Positions 35,525 to 46,199 of a stretch of DNA of 64,000 nt are shown here, piece by piece (the stretch's first letter is position 1; each line of letters begins with the position of its first letter). The notes beneath the pieces are model-generated. The model searched no databases, was not told the origin of the DNA, and worked only from the letters and a program-made list of their open reading frames with translations. The stretch is from Hyphomonas sp. Mor2 (GTDB taxonomy: Bacteria > Pseudomonadota > Alphaproteobacteria > Caulobacterales > Hyphomonadaceae): the NCBI RefSeq assembly GCF_001854405.1, contig NZ_CP017718.1:124001-188000 (forward strand), in the 5' to 3' direction. Position numbers and translations under genes: made by a program.

Positions 35525-37213
35525 ATGACTGAAATGATTGGGGCCACGCGGCGCGGGAACAATACCAGCATATTAGGGGTCGGTGCGCTCACCAGCGTCT
35601 TCCTGTTCCTCGCTTTGCTGATGGCGACCTATTCCAAGGATGCCGGGATGGAATATCAGGCATTGACCTTCTTGCTCTTGGGCGGGGTCTTTGTTGTCGG
35701 AACGGCCCTCTGGGCGGGCGGTCTGGTGGACCGAAACCCGTTCGATGAGAGCGAATACGAGAATACCCTGATCAAGTTCGGGGTCGCTGCCTCGATGTTC
35801 TGGGGCATAGCCGGGCTTCTGGTCGGGGTGGTCATCGCCCTGCAATTGACCTGGCCAAACCTGTTCTATTTCCCAGAGCTTGGATGGACCAATTTTGGTC
35901 GCCTGCGCCCGCTGCATACCAGCGCAGTGATTTTTGCCTTTGGCGGCAATGTTCTATTGGCCACCAGTTTTTATGTCGTGCAACGCACCTGCCGGACGCG
36001 TCTGGCAGGCGGTATGTGGCCGTGGTTCGTATTCTGGGGCTACCAGATCTTCATCGTCCTGGCTGCCACCGGCTACCTGATGGGAGTGACCCAGTCCAAG
36101 GAATACGCTGAGCCTGAATGGTATGTCGACTTGTGGCTGACCCTGGTCTGGGTCGTCTACCTGCTCGTTTTCCTCGGCACGCTGTGGAAGCGGAAAGAGC
36201 CGCATATTTACGTGGCGAACTGGTTCTTCCTCTCGTTTATCGTCACCATCGCGATGCTGCACATCGTCAACAATCTGTCGATACCGGTCAGCCTGACCGG
36301 CTCAAAATCAGTGCAGGTCTTTGCCGGGGTTCAGGATGCGATGACACAGTGGTGGTATGGCCACAATGCGGTCGGTTTCTTCCTGACCACGGGCTTCCTA
36401 GCCATCATGTATTACTTCATTCCGAAGCGCGTGAATCGGCCGGTCTTTTCCTACCGCCTGTCCATTGTGCACTTCTGGTCGCTGATCTTCATCTATATCT
36501 GGGCCGGTCCACACCACTTGCATTATACCGCGCTGCCACAATGGGCGCAGACGCTGGGCATGACCTTCTCGGTGATGCTGTGGATGCCAAGCTGGGGCGG
36601 CATGATCAATGGCGTGATGACGCTGTCTGGCGCCTGGGACAAACTGCGCACCGATCCGGTGGTTCGGATGATGGTCGTCTCTCTCGCCTTCTATGGCATG
36701 TCGACCTTTGAAGGCCCGCTCATGTCGGTGCGCGCCGTCAACTCGCTCAGCCACTATACCGAGTGGGGCATTGGCCACGTGCATTCCGGCGCTCTCGGCT
36801 GGGTCGGCTATATCAGCTTCGGCGCGCTCTACTGCCTGGTGCCGTGGCTGTACAAGAAGAAGGGCCTGTTCTCCAAGTCGCTGGTGGAATGGCACTTCTG
36901 GATCTCCACGATCGGCATCATTTTCTACATGGTTTCCATGTGGTTCGCCGGCATCATGGAAGGCCTGATGTGGCGTGCCTATAACGAGTATGGCTTCCTC
37001 GAATACAGCTTTGTGGAGACCGTCGAGGCCAAACATATCAGCTACATGATCCGCGCTCTTGGTGGTCTGCTCTACTTCAGCGGTGCCGCGATCATGGCCT
37101 ACAACCTGATCCGCACCGCGCTCGGGCACGGCGAAGCCGAAGACCTGGAGACCGCCAATGATCCTTACGCACAACCAGAGCCACGCGCCGCTGCGCTGGC
37201 CCCTGCTGAATAG
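35525..37213 (+). CDS. ccoN: Cytochrome c oxidase cbb3-type subunit I
   Basis: 562 residues, about 12-14 helices, the heme-copper catalytic subunit that reduces O2 and pumps protons. Family motifs: [17 protein letters not shown] with low-spin heme His upstream (RPLHTS), [14 protein letters not shown] with the cbb3 active-site Tyr/His, and [19 protein letters not shown] (Cu-B histidines). GGAGGT precedes the start. First gene of ccoNOQP. Confidence 0.97.
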   Translation: MTEMIGATRRGNNTSILGVGALTSVFLFLALLMATYSKDAGMEYQALTFLLLGGVFVVGTALWAGGLVDRNPFDESEYENTLIKFGVAASMFWGIAGLLVGVVIALQLTWPNLFYFPELGWTNFGRLRPLHTSAVIFAFGGNVLLATSFYVVQRTCRTRLAGGMWPWFVFWGYQIFIVLAATGYLMGVTQSKEYAEPEWYVDLWLTLVWVVYLLVFLGTLWKRKEPHIYVANWFFLSFIVTIAMLHIVNNLSIPVSLTGSKSVQVFAGVQDAMTQWWYGHNAVGFFLTTGFLAIMYYFIPKRVNRPVFSYRLSIVHFWSLIFIYIWAGPHHLHYTALPQWAQTLGMTFSVMLWMPSWGGMINGVMTLSGAWDKLRTDPVVRMMVVSLAFYGMSTFEGPLMSVRAVNSLSHYTEWGIGHVHSGALGWVGYISFGALYCLVPWLYKKKGLFSKSLVEWHFWISTIGIIFYMVSMWFAGIMEGLMWRAYNEYGFLEYSFVETVEAKHISYMIRALGGLLYFSGAAIMAYNLIRTALGHGEAEDLETANDPYAQPEPRAAALAPAE

Positions 37214-37228
37214 GAGGCCCGGAGTATT

Positions 37229-37999
37229 ATGGGACTGATGAACAATCACGGCGTCCTCGAACGCCACTCTTTGCTCCTCACCATCGGCATTCTCGTCGTG
37301 GTCTCGATTGGCGGGATCATTCAGATGGCGCCGCTGATGTACATGGACAATACGATCGAGAAAGTGGACGGCATGCGCCCGTACACGCCGCTGGAGCTGA
37401 AGGGCCGGGACATCTACATCCGTGAGGGCTGCTATGTCTGTCACAGCCAGATGGTCCGTCCTCTGCGCGATGAGGTTGAGCGTTACGGCCATTACTCGCT
37501 GGCGGCCGAGTCCATGTATGACCATCCCTTCCAGTGGGGGTCCAAACGTACCGGACCCGACCTGGCGCGCGTAGGCGGCAAGTATTCTGCCGAATGGCAG
37601 GTGGACCATTTGATTGATCCACGCGCTCTGGTGCCAGAAAGCATCATGCCGCCTTACGCGTTCCTGATGGACAAGAAGCTGCGTTATGACGGCATCGAGG
37701 ATCGCCTGCGCACGGAGCGCCTGGTTGGCGTCCCGTATTCGGATGAGATGATCGAGAACGCCAAGGGCCATATCCTCGCCCAGGCCGACCCAGACGATAA
37801 GGGCTTTGACTATTATGACAGCCTGATGTCGCTCTACGAAGCTGAAGCGGGCCGCGAAGGCACGGTGGAAGCGCGCGACTGGGACGGCAATCCGGACGAA
37901 ATCACGGAGATGGATGCGCTCGTCGCCTATCTTCAGATGACCGGCACGCTGGTCGATTTTTCCACCTATGAAGCCGACGATCTCGGCAACCGTCGATAG
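37229..37999 (+). CDS. ccoO: Cytochrome c oxidase cbb3-type subunit II (monoheme)
   Basis: 256 residues. N-terminal anchor helix (about 13-32), then the heme c site C-x2-CH in [17 protein letters not shown], followed by [21 protein letters not shown] typical of FixO. Membrane-anchored, heme facing the periplasm; passes electrons to CcoN. Confidence 0.97.
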   Translation: MGLMNNHGVLERHSLLLTIGILVVVSIGGIIQMAPLMYMDNTIEKVDGMRPYTPLELKGRDIYIREGCYVCHSQMVRPLRDEVERYGHYSLAAESMYDHPFQWGSKRTGPDLARVGGKYSAEWQVDHLIDPRALVPESIMPPYAFLMDKKLRYDGIEDRLRTERLVGVPYSDEMIENAKGHILAQADPDDKGFDYYDSLMSLYEAEAGREGTVEARDWDGNPDEITEMDALVAYLQMTGTLVDFSTYEADDLGNRR

Positions 38000-38012
38000 G
38001 GGAGGGCGAGAC

Positions 38013-38180
38013 ATGTACGAAACACTCGCAAGCTTCGCGCAGACTGGGGGACTGGTCTATTTCGTCCTCATGTTTGCAGGCGCCCTGGCTTACGCCTTGT
38101 GGCCGCGAAATCAGGAAAAATTCGATGCCGCCGCGCGGCTGCCTTTAGACGACGATGGAGGTCCTTCCAATGGCCGATGA
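38013..38180 (+). CDS. ccoQ: cbb3 oxidase subunit CcoQ
   Basis: 55 residues; one membrane helix (about 13-30, GLVYFVLMFAGALAYALWP) followed by a short charged tail, the CcoQ/FixQ layout. It stabilises the complex. ATG 38013 has GGAGGG upstream. Overlaps ccoP by 11 bp. Confidence 0.92.
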   Translation: MYETLASFAQTGGLVYFVLMFAGALAYALWPRNQEKFDAAARLPLDDDGGPSNGR

Positions 38181-39054
38181 AATCAAAGACATTGACGATC
38201 ATAGCGGCATTGAAACCACCGGCCATAGCTGGGATGGGATCAAGGAGCTGAACAATCCGTTGCCGCGCTGGTGGCTCTATGTCTGGTACGGCACGATTAT
38301 CTGGGCCGTGGTCTATATGGTCTTCATGCCGGCCATTCCCGCACTGCCTGGTATGGGCACCAACACGACCGGTCTGCGCAATCATTCCGACCGTGACCTG
38401 GTCGCTGCCGCGGTGGCTGATCTCAAGGAGGCGCGGGTAGAGCAATCGGCGACATTGCTCGAAGCCTCGCTGGAAGAAATCGAAACCGATCGCAACCTGC
38501 AACAATTCGCGCTGGCCATGGGAGAGAGCCTGTTCGGCGACAATTGCGCCACCTGCCACGGCGCCGGCGGCCGCGGTGCGATCGGCTATCCGACCCTGGC
38601 AGACGATGTCTGGCTCTGGGATGGCACCCTGGACGGGATTGAGTACACATTGCGCCACGGGATTCGCCATGATGACGATCTCGATACGCGCTTCTCGCTG
38701 ATGCCGTCTTTCGGGCGCGACAATCTCCTGTCGACCGACCAGATTGACGATTTGACGGATTACGTCCTGCGGGTCTCGGGCCAGCCGCACGATGGCGCCG
38801 CGGCCGACCGTGTGGCCGATCTCTATCAGCAGCAATGTGCCTCCTGCCACGGTGCGAACGGGCAGGGTGACCGCACCCAGGGTGCGCCAGACCTGACCGA
38901 CCAGGAATGGCTGTTCGGTGGTTCACGTGACGACATTTACAATACGATCTACAATGCCCGGAACTCGCATATGCCGGCCTGGCAGGATCGTCTTGATGAT
39001 GCCTCGATCAAGGCGCTGGCCGTCTATGTCCACACGCTGGGTGGGGGTGAATAA
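38170..39054 (+). CDS. ccoP: Cytochrome c oxidase cbb3-type subunit III (diheme)
   Basis: 294 residues from ATG 38170 (GGAGG 8 bases upstream). N-terminal CcoP-type stretch HSWDGIKELNNPLPRWWLY before a membrane helix (about 40-58), then two cytochrome c domains with CATCHG and CASCHG heme sites. Periplasmic electron entry point of the oxidase. Confidence 0.96.
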   Translation: MADEIKDIDDHSGIETTGHSWDGIKELNNPLPRWWLYVWYGTIIWAVVYMVFMPAIPALPGMGTNTTGLRNHSDRDLVAAAVADLKEARVEQSATLLEASLEEIETDRNLQQFALAMGESLFGDNCATCHGAGGRGAIGYPTLADDVWLWDGTLDGIEYTLRHGIRHDDDLDTRFSLMPSFGRDNLLSTDQIDDLTDYVLRVSGQPHDGAAADRVADLYQQQCASCHGANGQGDRTQGAPDLTDQEWLFGGSRDDIYNTIYNARNSHMPAWQDRLDDASIKALAVYVHTLGGGE

Positions 39055-39065
39055 GGGCTACTGTC

Positions 39066-40532
39066 ATGGGACAGACCACGCTCAATATCCATCCGGGTGC
39101 GGGCTCCGGCGGACCAACCCCGCCGCCGCACAAGGACCTCTATGCCAAACGCGAGCAGATCTACCCCAAGCTCGCGCATGGCAAGTTCCGGCTGGTCAAA
39201 TGGGTGGTGATGGCCGTGACGCTCGGTGTCTATTACCTGCTGCCCTGGATCCGCTGGGAGCGCGGCGAAGGCATTCCGAATCAGGCCGTACTCGCCGATT
39301 TTGAAAGCGAGAAATTCTACTTCTTCTTCATCGAGATCTGGCCGCAGGACATTCACTTCCTGGCCGGTCTCCTGATCCTGGCCGCGCTGGTCCTGTTCCT
39401 GGTGACCTCCCTCCTGGGGCGGGTCTGGTGCGGTTATACCTGCCCGCAGACGGTCTGGACCGATCTTTATATCTGGGTTGAGCGCGCGTTCGAGGGAGAT
39501 CGCGCCGCGCGCATGCGTTTGGACAAGGCTCGGTGGAGTTTCAGCAAGTTTCTGCGCAAGTTCGGCAAACATGTAGTGTGGCTCGTCATCGCGTTCTGGA
39601 CCGGCGGAGCGTTCATCCTCTACTGGCACGATGCCCCGACTGTCGCGCAGGGCTGGTTCACCGGCGAGGCGCCCCTTTCGGCCTACTGGTTCGCCGGCCT
39701 GCTGACGCTCACCACCTATTTTCTCGCCGGTTGGATGCGTGAGCAAGTCTGTACCTATATGTGCCCCTGGCCCCGTATTCAGGCCGCTTTGACCGACGAG
39801 CATGCGCTCAACGTGACCTATCGCTATGACCGCGGCGAGCCGCGCGGACCGAAGCGCAAGTCGGAAAGCTGGGACGATCGCGGCGACTGTATCGATTGTG
39901 ATCAGTGCGTGCAGGTCTGTCCGGTCGGCATCGATATTCGAAACGGGCCTCAGCTGGAATGCATCCATTGCGCGCTGTGCGTCGATGCCTGCGATCAGAT
40001 GATGACCAAGATTGGCCGTCCGACGGGGCTCATCGCTTATGACACGGACGTCGCCGTTGCCGCGCGCGCGGCGCATCAGACACCGCCCAAGTATCGCATC
40101 CTGCGCAGTCGCACCGTGCTCTACACGTTGCTGATCGGCGCCATTGGCGTGCTGATGGTGTGGGGCCTGGCGACCAAGGCCACCATTGAAGCCAACGTCC
40201 TGAAAGATCGATCGCCCCCCTTCGTGCAACTATCGACCAGCGACATTCAGAACGGCTATACGTTGAAATTGGTCAACAAGCTGGCTGAGCCGCGCCAGAT
40301 GGAAATCAGTATTACCGGGATTGAAGGCCTGTCTTACACTGTGATCGGCATTGAGCATGAGGGCGCCGCGCCGCTGGAACTCCCGGTCGAGCCTTATGGC
40401 GTTGACCGCTATCGAATTCTGGTCAGCGCGCCCGCCGGCGCTCCGCAACGCCAGCTCACCATCTCGGTTCGCGATGTCGATACGCAGGAAACCGACACCA
40501 ACCGCGCATCTTTCAGAGGACCCAACAGATGA
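39066..40532 (+). CDS. ccoG: CcoG (RdxA/FixG) ferredoxin-like membrane protein
   Basis: 488 residues. Five helices, a C-terminal IgG-like domain, and two 4Fe-4S motifs: CIDCDQCVQVCPVG and CIHCALCVDACDQ. WCGYTCPQTVWTDLY and YMCPWPRIQ are FixG hallmarks. Thought to reduce Cu(II) for cbb3 assembly. Overlaps ccoH by 4 bp. Confidence 0.95.
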   Translation: MGQTTLNIHPGAGSGGPTPPPHKDLYAKREQIYPKLAHGKFRLVKWVVMAVTLGVYYLLPWIRWERGEGIPNQAVLADFESEKFYFFFIEIWPQDIHFLAGLLILAALVLFLVTSLLGRVWCGYTCPQTVWTDLYIWVERAFEGDRAARMRLDKARWSFSKFLRKFGKHVVWLVIAFWTGGAFILYWHDAPTVAQGWFTGEAPLSAYWFAGLLTLTTYFLAGWMREQVCTYMCPWPRIQAALTDEHALNVTYRYDRGEPRGPKRKSESWDDRGDCIDCDQCVQVCPVGIDIRNGPQLECIHCALCVDACDQMMTKIGRPTGLIAYDTDVAVAARAAHQTPPKYRILRSRTVLYTLLIGAIGVLMVWGLATKATIEANVLKDRSPPFVQLSTSDIQNGYTLKLVNKLAEPRQMEISITGIEGLSYTVIGIEHEGAAPLELPVEPYGVDRYRILVSAPAGAPQRQLTISVRDVDTQETDTNRASFRGPNR

Positions 40533-41038
40533 TAGACGCTCAAGCCGCCCCCGCCGCCGGTGCCTCTGGCAAAGAACTCAAAGGCTGGCATGTCCTGTTG
40601 ATTATGCTTGGTTTTTTTGGCGTCATGTTCGCCGTGAATGGAGTGTTTCTCTACCATGCGATCACCAGCTTTCCGGGCGAGGATGTGAAGAAATCCTACG
40701 TTCAGGGGCTCAACTACAATGATACCTTGGCCGCCCGAGCAGCGCAGGCTGAATTGGGCTGGACAGCGGAGGCCGGCCTCCAGGATGGAGAGCTGATCTT
40801 CCGTCTGCACGATGCCGCAGGGGCCCCTTTGTCCAATTACACGGTCATCGGCGAGCTTCGCCGCATGGCCACGCGAGATGCGGATCAAGCGATCATTTAT
40901 AGCGCTCGCGCAAATGGCGAGTATGTTGCCGATGCGGGCGCATTGGCGCCCGGTCAGTGGGCCCTGCGGATCAATGTGATGGATCCAGCGGCTGAAACCG
41001 TCCTGTTCAACGTCACCAAGACGATCCTCGTGTCATGA
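40529..41038 (+). CDS. ccoH: FixH/CcoH family protein
   Basis: 169 residues; anchor helix at about 18-40 (GWHVLLIMLGFFGVMFAVNG), then a periplasmic FixH domain with FPGEDVKKSYVQGLNYND. Needed for cbb3 assembly. ATGA overlaps on both sides. Confidence 0.93.
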   Translation: MIDAQAAPAAGASGKELKGWHVLLIMLGFFGVMFAVNGVFLYHAITSFPGEDVKKSYVQGLNYNDTLAARAAQAELGWTAEAGLQDGELIFRLHDAAGAPLSNYTVIGELRRMATRDADQAIIYSARANGEYVADAGALAPGQWALRINVMDPAAETVLFNVTKTILVS

Positions 41039-43242
41039 CAGACACGGCGCTCTCCGGTCCCCTCGGTTGCCCGTCCGGGCTGGAACCGCCAACGCGGTCG
41101 GCTGGCAGCGATTACAGCGCCTTCGTGCACAGCAAAGGCGCACAGAAATCCCTGACGCTTTCCGTGCGCGGGGCGAAATGCGGCGGGTGCCTGTCCAAGA
41201 TCGAATCTGCGGTAGGCGCGGTGCCGGGTGTTGATCATGTCCGAATGAACTTGTCGAACGGCAAGCTCAAGGTTGTCTGGCAAGGCGGGACTTCAGCCAA
41301 CACGATCGTCGATCGGGTGACCGAGCTCGGCTATGGCGTGTCAGCCTATTCCGAGGATGGCTCGGAAAAAGCTGCCAAGCGCGAAGAACGGGCTTTGCTG
41401 ATCTCCATGGGTGTCGCGGCCTTCGCGCTCGCCAATATCATGCTGCTCTCAGTCTCGGTCTGGGGCGGGCATGGCGAAATGGGCGGTGACACGCGCACAG
41501 CCCTGCACGCCATCTCCGGTCTGATCGCGTTCCCGGTTCTGGTGTTCAGCGGACGCCATTTCTTCCAGTCTGCCTGGTCCGTACTCAAGCACGGGCGGGC
41601 CAATATGGATGTGCCAATCTCGTTGGCGCTTATCCTGGCTTTCAGTGTCAGCGTCTGGGAGACCCTGGCAGACGGCGCACACGCCTATTTTGATGCGAGC
41701 GTCATGCTGCTTTTCTTCCTGCTGATCGGGCGTTTCCTCGATGCGCGCTTGCGGCGTCAGGCGCACGCAGCTGCACATGATCTGGCCGCTTTGCAAAATC
41801 GCTCCGTGAACCGGCTCGGCAAAAACCAGAGCGTTGAAAGCGTGCGCGCTGAAGATGTGCGACGCGGCGATACGATCCTGCTCGCTGCCGGTGAGCGCGC
41901 GGTGATCGACATCAAGATCGCCTCCGGCACCAGCACAGTGGATGAGAGCCTGGTCACGGGCGAAAGCCTGCCGCGCCTGATCCAGGCCGGCGAGACATTG
42001 TATGCTGGCACTGTCAATCTCGATCACCCCATCACCGGCGAGGCTCTGGGCGGCACGTCGGATTCCCTGCTCGCCGATATCGCACAAATGCTCGAGGCCG
42101 GAGAGCAGAAACGCGCCCGCTATCGCCAGATCGCCGACAAGGCCGTGTCACTCTATGTGCCCTTCGTGCACACGACGGCGGCGCTGACACTGATCGCCTG
42201 GCTATTGCTCGGCGCGAGTGTGCGCGAGGCCATCATGGTGGCGGTGGCGACGCTGATCATTACATGCCCTTGCGCGCTTGCGCTGGCCGCGCCGGTTGCG
42301 CAGGTCGTGGCGTCGGGGCGTCTGTTTCGCAAAGGGGTTTATCTGCGATCCGGTGATGCGCTCGAACGGTTTGCCGAGATTGATCATCTGGTCTTCGACA
42401 AGACCGGGACGCTCACACTCGGCACCCCAACGCTGATGTCCGAGCCTGGAGACGCGCTCGAGCGCGCCGCGTATCTGGCGCGCGCCAGTCGTCACCCGCT
42501 CTCGAGAGCGATCGTGGCAGCGGCGGGTGCCGGACCGATTGCCTCCGAGGTCAAGGAGATGCCAGGCCTCGGCATCGAGGGCCTCATTGACGGAAAACCC
42601 TATCGTCTCGGGTCCGCAGAATGGGTCGGCGTTGACGCTGTGACGGAAACGGACGGTCCTTCGCTTTGGTTCGCCGGTGACGATCAGAACGCGCTGCAAT
42701 TCCATTTCCAGGACCAGCTGCAGGATGATGCGGGCAATGCATTTGCTGAATTGAGACGGCAGGGGTTCTCGATGGAGATCCTTTCAGGCGACGCTCCGCA
42801 GGCCGTCCGAAATGTGGCCGATCAAACGGGTATCCCCACCTGGCACGCCAGGGTTTCGCCGCAAGATAAAGTCGATCGTCTCAACTTGCTGACCAATGAA
42901 GACAAGAACGTGCTGATGGTTGGCGACGGTCTCAACGATGCCGGTGCATTGGCCATGGCACATGCGTCTCTGGCGCCAGGTGGGGCGATGGATGTCTCTC
43001 AGTCAGCGTCTGATGCCGTCTATTCAGGTGGCTTGTCATCCATCGTCACGGTGCTGAATATCGCCAGGCGCACCAAACGTGTCATGCTGCAGAATTTTGG
43101 TCTCGCTGCCGCCTACAACATGATTGCCGTGCCGATTGCCGTGACCGGCCATGTGACGCCATTGATCGCGGCGATTGCCATGTCGGCCTCGTCGCTTATC
43201 GTGACCCTCAATGCGCTGCGGATGAATTGGGGAACAGATTGA
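41035..43242 (+). CDS. ccoI: Copper-translocating P1B-type ATPase CcoI/FixI
   Basis: 735 residues. N-terminal heavy-metal domain with AKCGGCLSKIE (CxxC at about 45-48), eight helices, CPC in ITCPCALALAAPV, phosphorylation DKTGTLTLG, HP motif SRHPLSRAI and GDGLNDAGALAMA. Exports copper for cbb3 maturation. Contains the family's TGES motif. Confidence 0.96.
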   Translation: MTDTALSGPLGCPSGLEPPTRSAGSDYSAFVHSKGAQKSLTLSVRGAKCGGCLSKIESAVGAVPGVDHVRMNLSNGKLKVVWQGGTSANTIVDRVTELGYGVSAYSEDGSEKAAKREERALLISMGVAAFALANIMLLSVSVWGGHGEMGGDTRTALHAISGLIAFPVLVFSGRHFFQSAWSVLKHGRANMDVPISLALILAFSVSVWETLADGAHAYFDASVMLLFFLLIGRFLDARLRRQAHAAAHDLAALQNRSVNRLGKNQSVESVRAEDVRRGDTILLAAGERAVIDIKIASGTSTVDESLVTGESLPRLIQAGETLYAGTVNLDHPITGEALGGTSDSLLADIAQMLEAGEQKRARYRQIADKAVSLYVPFVHTTAALTLIAWLLLGASVREAIMVAVATLIITCPCALALAAPVAQVVASGRLFRKGVYLRSGDALERFAEIDHLVFDKTGTLTLGTPTLMSEPGDALERAAYLARASRHPLSRAIVAAAGAGPIASEVKEMPGLGIEGLIDGKPYRLGSAEWVGVDAVTETDGPSLWFAGDDQNALQFHFQDQLQDDAGNAFAELRRQGFSMEILSGDAPQAVRNVADQTGIPTWHARVSPQDKVDRLNLLTNEDKNVLMVGDGLNDAGALAMAHASLAPGGAMDVSQSASDAVYSGGLSSIVTVLNIARRTKRVMLQNFGLAAAYNMIAVPIAVTGHVTPLIAAIAMSASSLIVTLNALRMNWGTD

Positions 43243-43392
43243 ATGGAGATCATTGTCTATCTGATCCCGGTCGCGCTCGGGCTTGGCGCGCTTGGACTTG
43301 CGGCCTTTCTCTGGTCGGTGAATTCAGATCAGTATGAAGATCTGGATGGTGCCGCGCACCGCATTCTCGATGATGAAGACAAACCGCTTTGA
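43243..43392 (+). CDS. ccoS: cbb3 oxidase maturation protein CcoS
   Basis: 49 residues, directly after the ccoI stop (TGA then ATG). MEIIVYLIPVALGLG, one helix (about 4-24), then WSVNSDQYEDLDGAAHRIL, the CcoS signature, and an acidic end. Required for heme insertion in studied species. Short, but clear. Confidence 0.95.
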   Translation: MEIIVYLIPVALGLGALGLAAFLWSVNSDQYEDLDGAAHRILDDEDKPL

Positions 43393-43405
43393 GCGACGTT
43401 GCTTT

Positions 43406-43441
43406 TTTGGCGTAAGGTAAGGCTTTACCTGTTTCGCCAAA
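43406..43441. terminator. Compound inverted repeat between ccoS and acs
   Basis: Outer arms TTTGGCG (43406-43412) and CGCCAAA (43435-43441) enclose AGGTAA-GGCT-TTACCT (43415-43430). A run of Ts precedes it but none follows, so a factor-independent terminator on the plus strand is uncertain. It may end the cco mRNA or serve as an operator for acs. Confidence 0.4.
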
Positions 43442-43489
43442 TCCGCATTGTGAAGGAAAGATCCGACCCAGCTCAAGGGAGCCCTTCGC

Positions 43490-45433
43490 GTGACTGATTC
43501 TGCCCTTTACCCCGTTCCTTCTGACTTTGCGTCCAAGGCCAATCTGAGCCCGGAGAAGTATCGGGAAATGTACGCTGCCTCGATTGCCGATCCGATCAGC
43601 TTCTGGGCTGAGCAAGGCAAGCGGCTCGACTGGTCCAGGCCTTACACCAAGGTGAAAGATGTCAGCTGGGACAAGGCCGATCTGCATGTGAAATGGTTCA
43701 GCGATGGTGAGCTCAATGTCTCGGTCAATTGTATCGACCGGCATCTCGCGACCCGCGGCGACAAGGTGGCGCTGATCTGGGAGGGCGATGACCCGGCCGA
43801 TGATGCGACTGTGACCTATAAGCAGCTCTATGGCGCGGTCTGCCGGTTTGCCAATGTGCTCAAGGACATGGGCGTCAGGAAAGGCGACCGGGTGACCATC
43901 TACATGCCGATGATCCTGGAAGCGGCCTATGCGATGCTCGCCTGCGCCCGGATCGGCGCGGTCCACTCCATTGTGTTTGGCGGCTTCAGCCCTGAAGCCC
44001 TGGCCGGCCGGATCACCGATTGCGACAGCCAGTTCATGATTACCGCTGATGAAGGTATTCGCGGCGGCCGGATCGTTCCGCTGAAGGAAAATGCCGATAA
44101 GGCCTGTGAGCTGGCCGGAGGCATGGTCGAGAAGGTGCTCGTCGTGCGCCGCACGGGCAATTCAGTGAACATGAAGGACGGCCGGGACATCTGGTTGCAT
44201 GAGGCTGGGGCGGATGTCTCTACAGATTGCCCACCTGAGCCGATGAATGCGGAAGACCCGCTCTTCATCCTCTATACATCAGGCTCGACCGGCAAGCCAA
44301 AAGGCGTGCTGCACACAACCGGCGGCTATCTGGTCTGGGCCTCGATGACGCATGAATATGTCTTCGATCTGAAGGAAGACGACGTCTATTGGTGCACCGC
44401 CGATGTCGGCTGGGTCACCGGACATAGCTACATTGTCTATGGCCCGCTGGCGAACGGGGCGACCTCGATGATGTTTGAAGGGGTGCCGACCTATCCGGAT
44501 GCGTCGCGCTTCTGGCAGGCCTGTGACAAGCATGGCGTGACGATTTTCTACACCGCCCCGACCGCGATCCGCGCCTTGATGCGTGAAGGCGAAGGACCCG
44601 TCAAATCAACCTCCCGCAGCACGATCCGCCTGCTCGGCTCGGTCGGCGAGCCGATCAATCCGGAAGCCTGGGAATGGTATTACAAGACCGTCGGCGAAGA
44701 GCGCTGCCCGATCGTCGACACCTATTGGCAGACCGAGACCGGCGCCTGCATGATGGTGCCGCTGCCGGGTGCCACGGATCAGAAGCCAGGCGCGGCCAGC
44801 CATCCTTTCTTCGGGATTGAGCCGAAACTGGTTGATGCGGAAGGCGCCGAGCTGACCGGCGCAACCGAAGGTAATCTCATCATCACCGAGAGCTGGCCCG
44901 GCCAGATGCGGACCGTCTATGGCGACCATCAGCGTTTTATCGACACCTACTTCTCCACCTATCCAGGGAACTATTTCACCGGCGATGGCTGCCGCCGCGA
45001 TGAGGATGGATTCTACTGGATCACCGGCCGGGTCGATGATGTGATCAATGTCTCCGGTCACCGCATGGGCACCGCTGAAGTGGAAAGCTCGCTGGTCGCC
45101 CATGAGGCGGTCGCTGAAGCCGCTGTGGTCGGCTATCCGCACGATATCAAGGGCCAGGGCATCTATGCCTATGTCACCCCGGTGGCGGGCGTGGAAGGCA
45201 ATGATGAGCTGAAAAAGGCGCTGGTCGCCCATGTCCGCACCGAGATCGGCCCGATCGCCAGCCCGGACCTGATTCAGTTCGCCACCGGCCTGCCCAAGAC
45301 CCGCTCCGGCAAGATCATGCGCCGCATCCTGCGCAAGATTGCCGAAGATCAGTTCGACAATCTCGGCGATACCTCCACGCTGGCTGAACCGGAAGTCGTC
45401 CAGGACCTAATCGATAACCGGCAGAACCGATAG
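43490..45433 (+). CDS. acs: Acetyl-CoA synthetase
   Basis: 647 residues, GTG start with AAGGGAG upstream. Activates acetate to acetyl-AMP then acetyl-CoA. Core motif [18 protein letters not shown] (about 264-281), [29 protein letters not shown], and C-terminal [15 protein letters not shown], where the lysine is the usual acetylation-controlled residue. Full length. Confidence 0.97.
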   Translation: MTDSALYPVPSDFASKANLSPEKYREMYAASIADPISFWAEQGKRLDWSRPYTKVKDVSWDKADLHVKWFSDGELNVSVNCIDRHLATRGDKVALIWEGDDPADDATVTYKQLYGAVCRFANVLKDMGVRKGDRVTIYMPMILEAAYAMLACARIGAVHSIVFGGFSPEALAGRITDCDSQFMITADEGIRGGRIVPLKENADKACELAGGMVEKVLVVRRTGNSVNMKDGRDIWLHEAGADVSTDCPPEPMNAEDPLFILYTSGSTGKPKGVLHTTGGYLVWASMTHEYVFDLKEDDVYWCTADVGWVTGHSYIVYGPLANGATSMMFEGVPTYPDASRFWQACDKHGVTIFYTAPTAIRALMREGEGPVKSTSRSTIRLLGSVGEPINPEAWEWYYKTVGEERCPIVDTYWQTETGACMMVPLPGATDQKPGAASHPFFGIEPKLVDAEGAELTGATEGNLIITESWPGQMRTVYGDHQRFIDTYFSTYPGNYFTGDGCRRDEDGFYWITGRVDDVINVSGHRMGTAEVESSLVAHEAVAEAAVVGYPHDIKGQGIYAYVTPVAGVEGNDELKKALVAHVRTEIGPIASPDLIQFATGLPKTRSGKIMRRILRKIAEDQFDNLGDTSTLAEPEVVQDLIDNRQNR

Positions 45434-45437
45434 CCCC

Positions 45438-46199
45438 ATGTCTGAAACGGTTTTGGTCGAGATAATCGGTGCCGCTCAGGTCATCACCATCAATCGAGCG
45501 CATGCCCGCAACGCCGTCGATCCGGTCACAGCGGCGGCCTTGAAAAAGGCCTTCCTCGCGGCTGAAGAAAACCCGGATGTCGCCGTTCATATTCTAACCG
45601 GCGCCGACGGTCATTTCTGCGCCGGTGCAGATCTGAAAGCGGTTTCCGAAGGCCAGCGCTATGAACGAACCGGGCCAATGGGGCCAAGCTGGTTGTCACT
45701 GACCAAGCCCTCGATTGCGGCGGTGGAAGGCCATGCTGTGGCCGGAGGGCTGGAGCTGGCCATCATGTGCGACCTGCGCATTGCTGGCGAGAGCGCCGTG
45801 TTCGGCGTCTATTGTCGGCGCTGGGGCGTCCCCTTGATCGATGGTGGCACCGTGCGTTTGCCGCGACTTATCGGTCAGTCGCGCGCCATGGACCTGATCC
45901 TGACCGGGCGTCCGGTGGCTGCCGAAGAGGCACTCAGCTTCGGCCTCGCCAATCGAGTGGTGCCGGATGGAACGACGCTCGAGTCGGCGCTGACGCTTGC
46001 CGAGCAGTTGGCCACGTTTCCGCAAACCTGCATGCGCCAGGACCGCGCCAGCGCAATTGCGCAATGGGGGCTGCCGATCGATCAAGCTCTGCAAAAGGAA
46101 GCCGAATACGGCCGTGACTCATTGCGCGCTGGCGCCGCTGAAGGGGCTGGGCGCTTTGCCGGGGGCAAGGGCCGGGGCGGTGACTTTGGCGATATCTGA
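45438..46199 (+). CDS. Enoyl-CoA hydratase/isomerase family protein (crotonase)
   Basis: 253 residues. Oxyanion-hole segments HFCAGADLKAVS and GHAVAGGLELAIMCDLRIA. Slightly short at the C-terminus compared with hydratases (about 260). Starts 4 bp after acs and is probably co-transcribed, suggesting acyl-CoA metabolism. Exact reaction unknown. Its stop is immediately followed by the convergent sulfotransferase stop. Confidence 0.88.
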   Translation: MSETVLVEIIGAAQVITINRAHARNAVDPVTAAALKKAFLAAEENPDVAVHILTGADGHFCAGADLKAVSEGQRYERTGPMGPSWLSLTKPSIAAVEGHAVAGGLELAIMCDLRIAGESAVFGVYCRRWGVPLIDGGTVRLPRLIGQSRAMDLILTGRPVAAEEALSFGLANRVVPDGTTLESALTLAEQLATFPQTCMRQDRASAIAQWGLPIDQALQKEAEYGRDSLRAGAAEGAGRFAGGKGRGGDFGDI

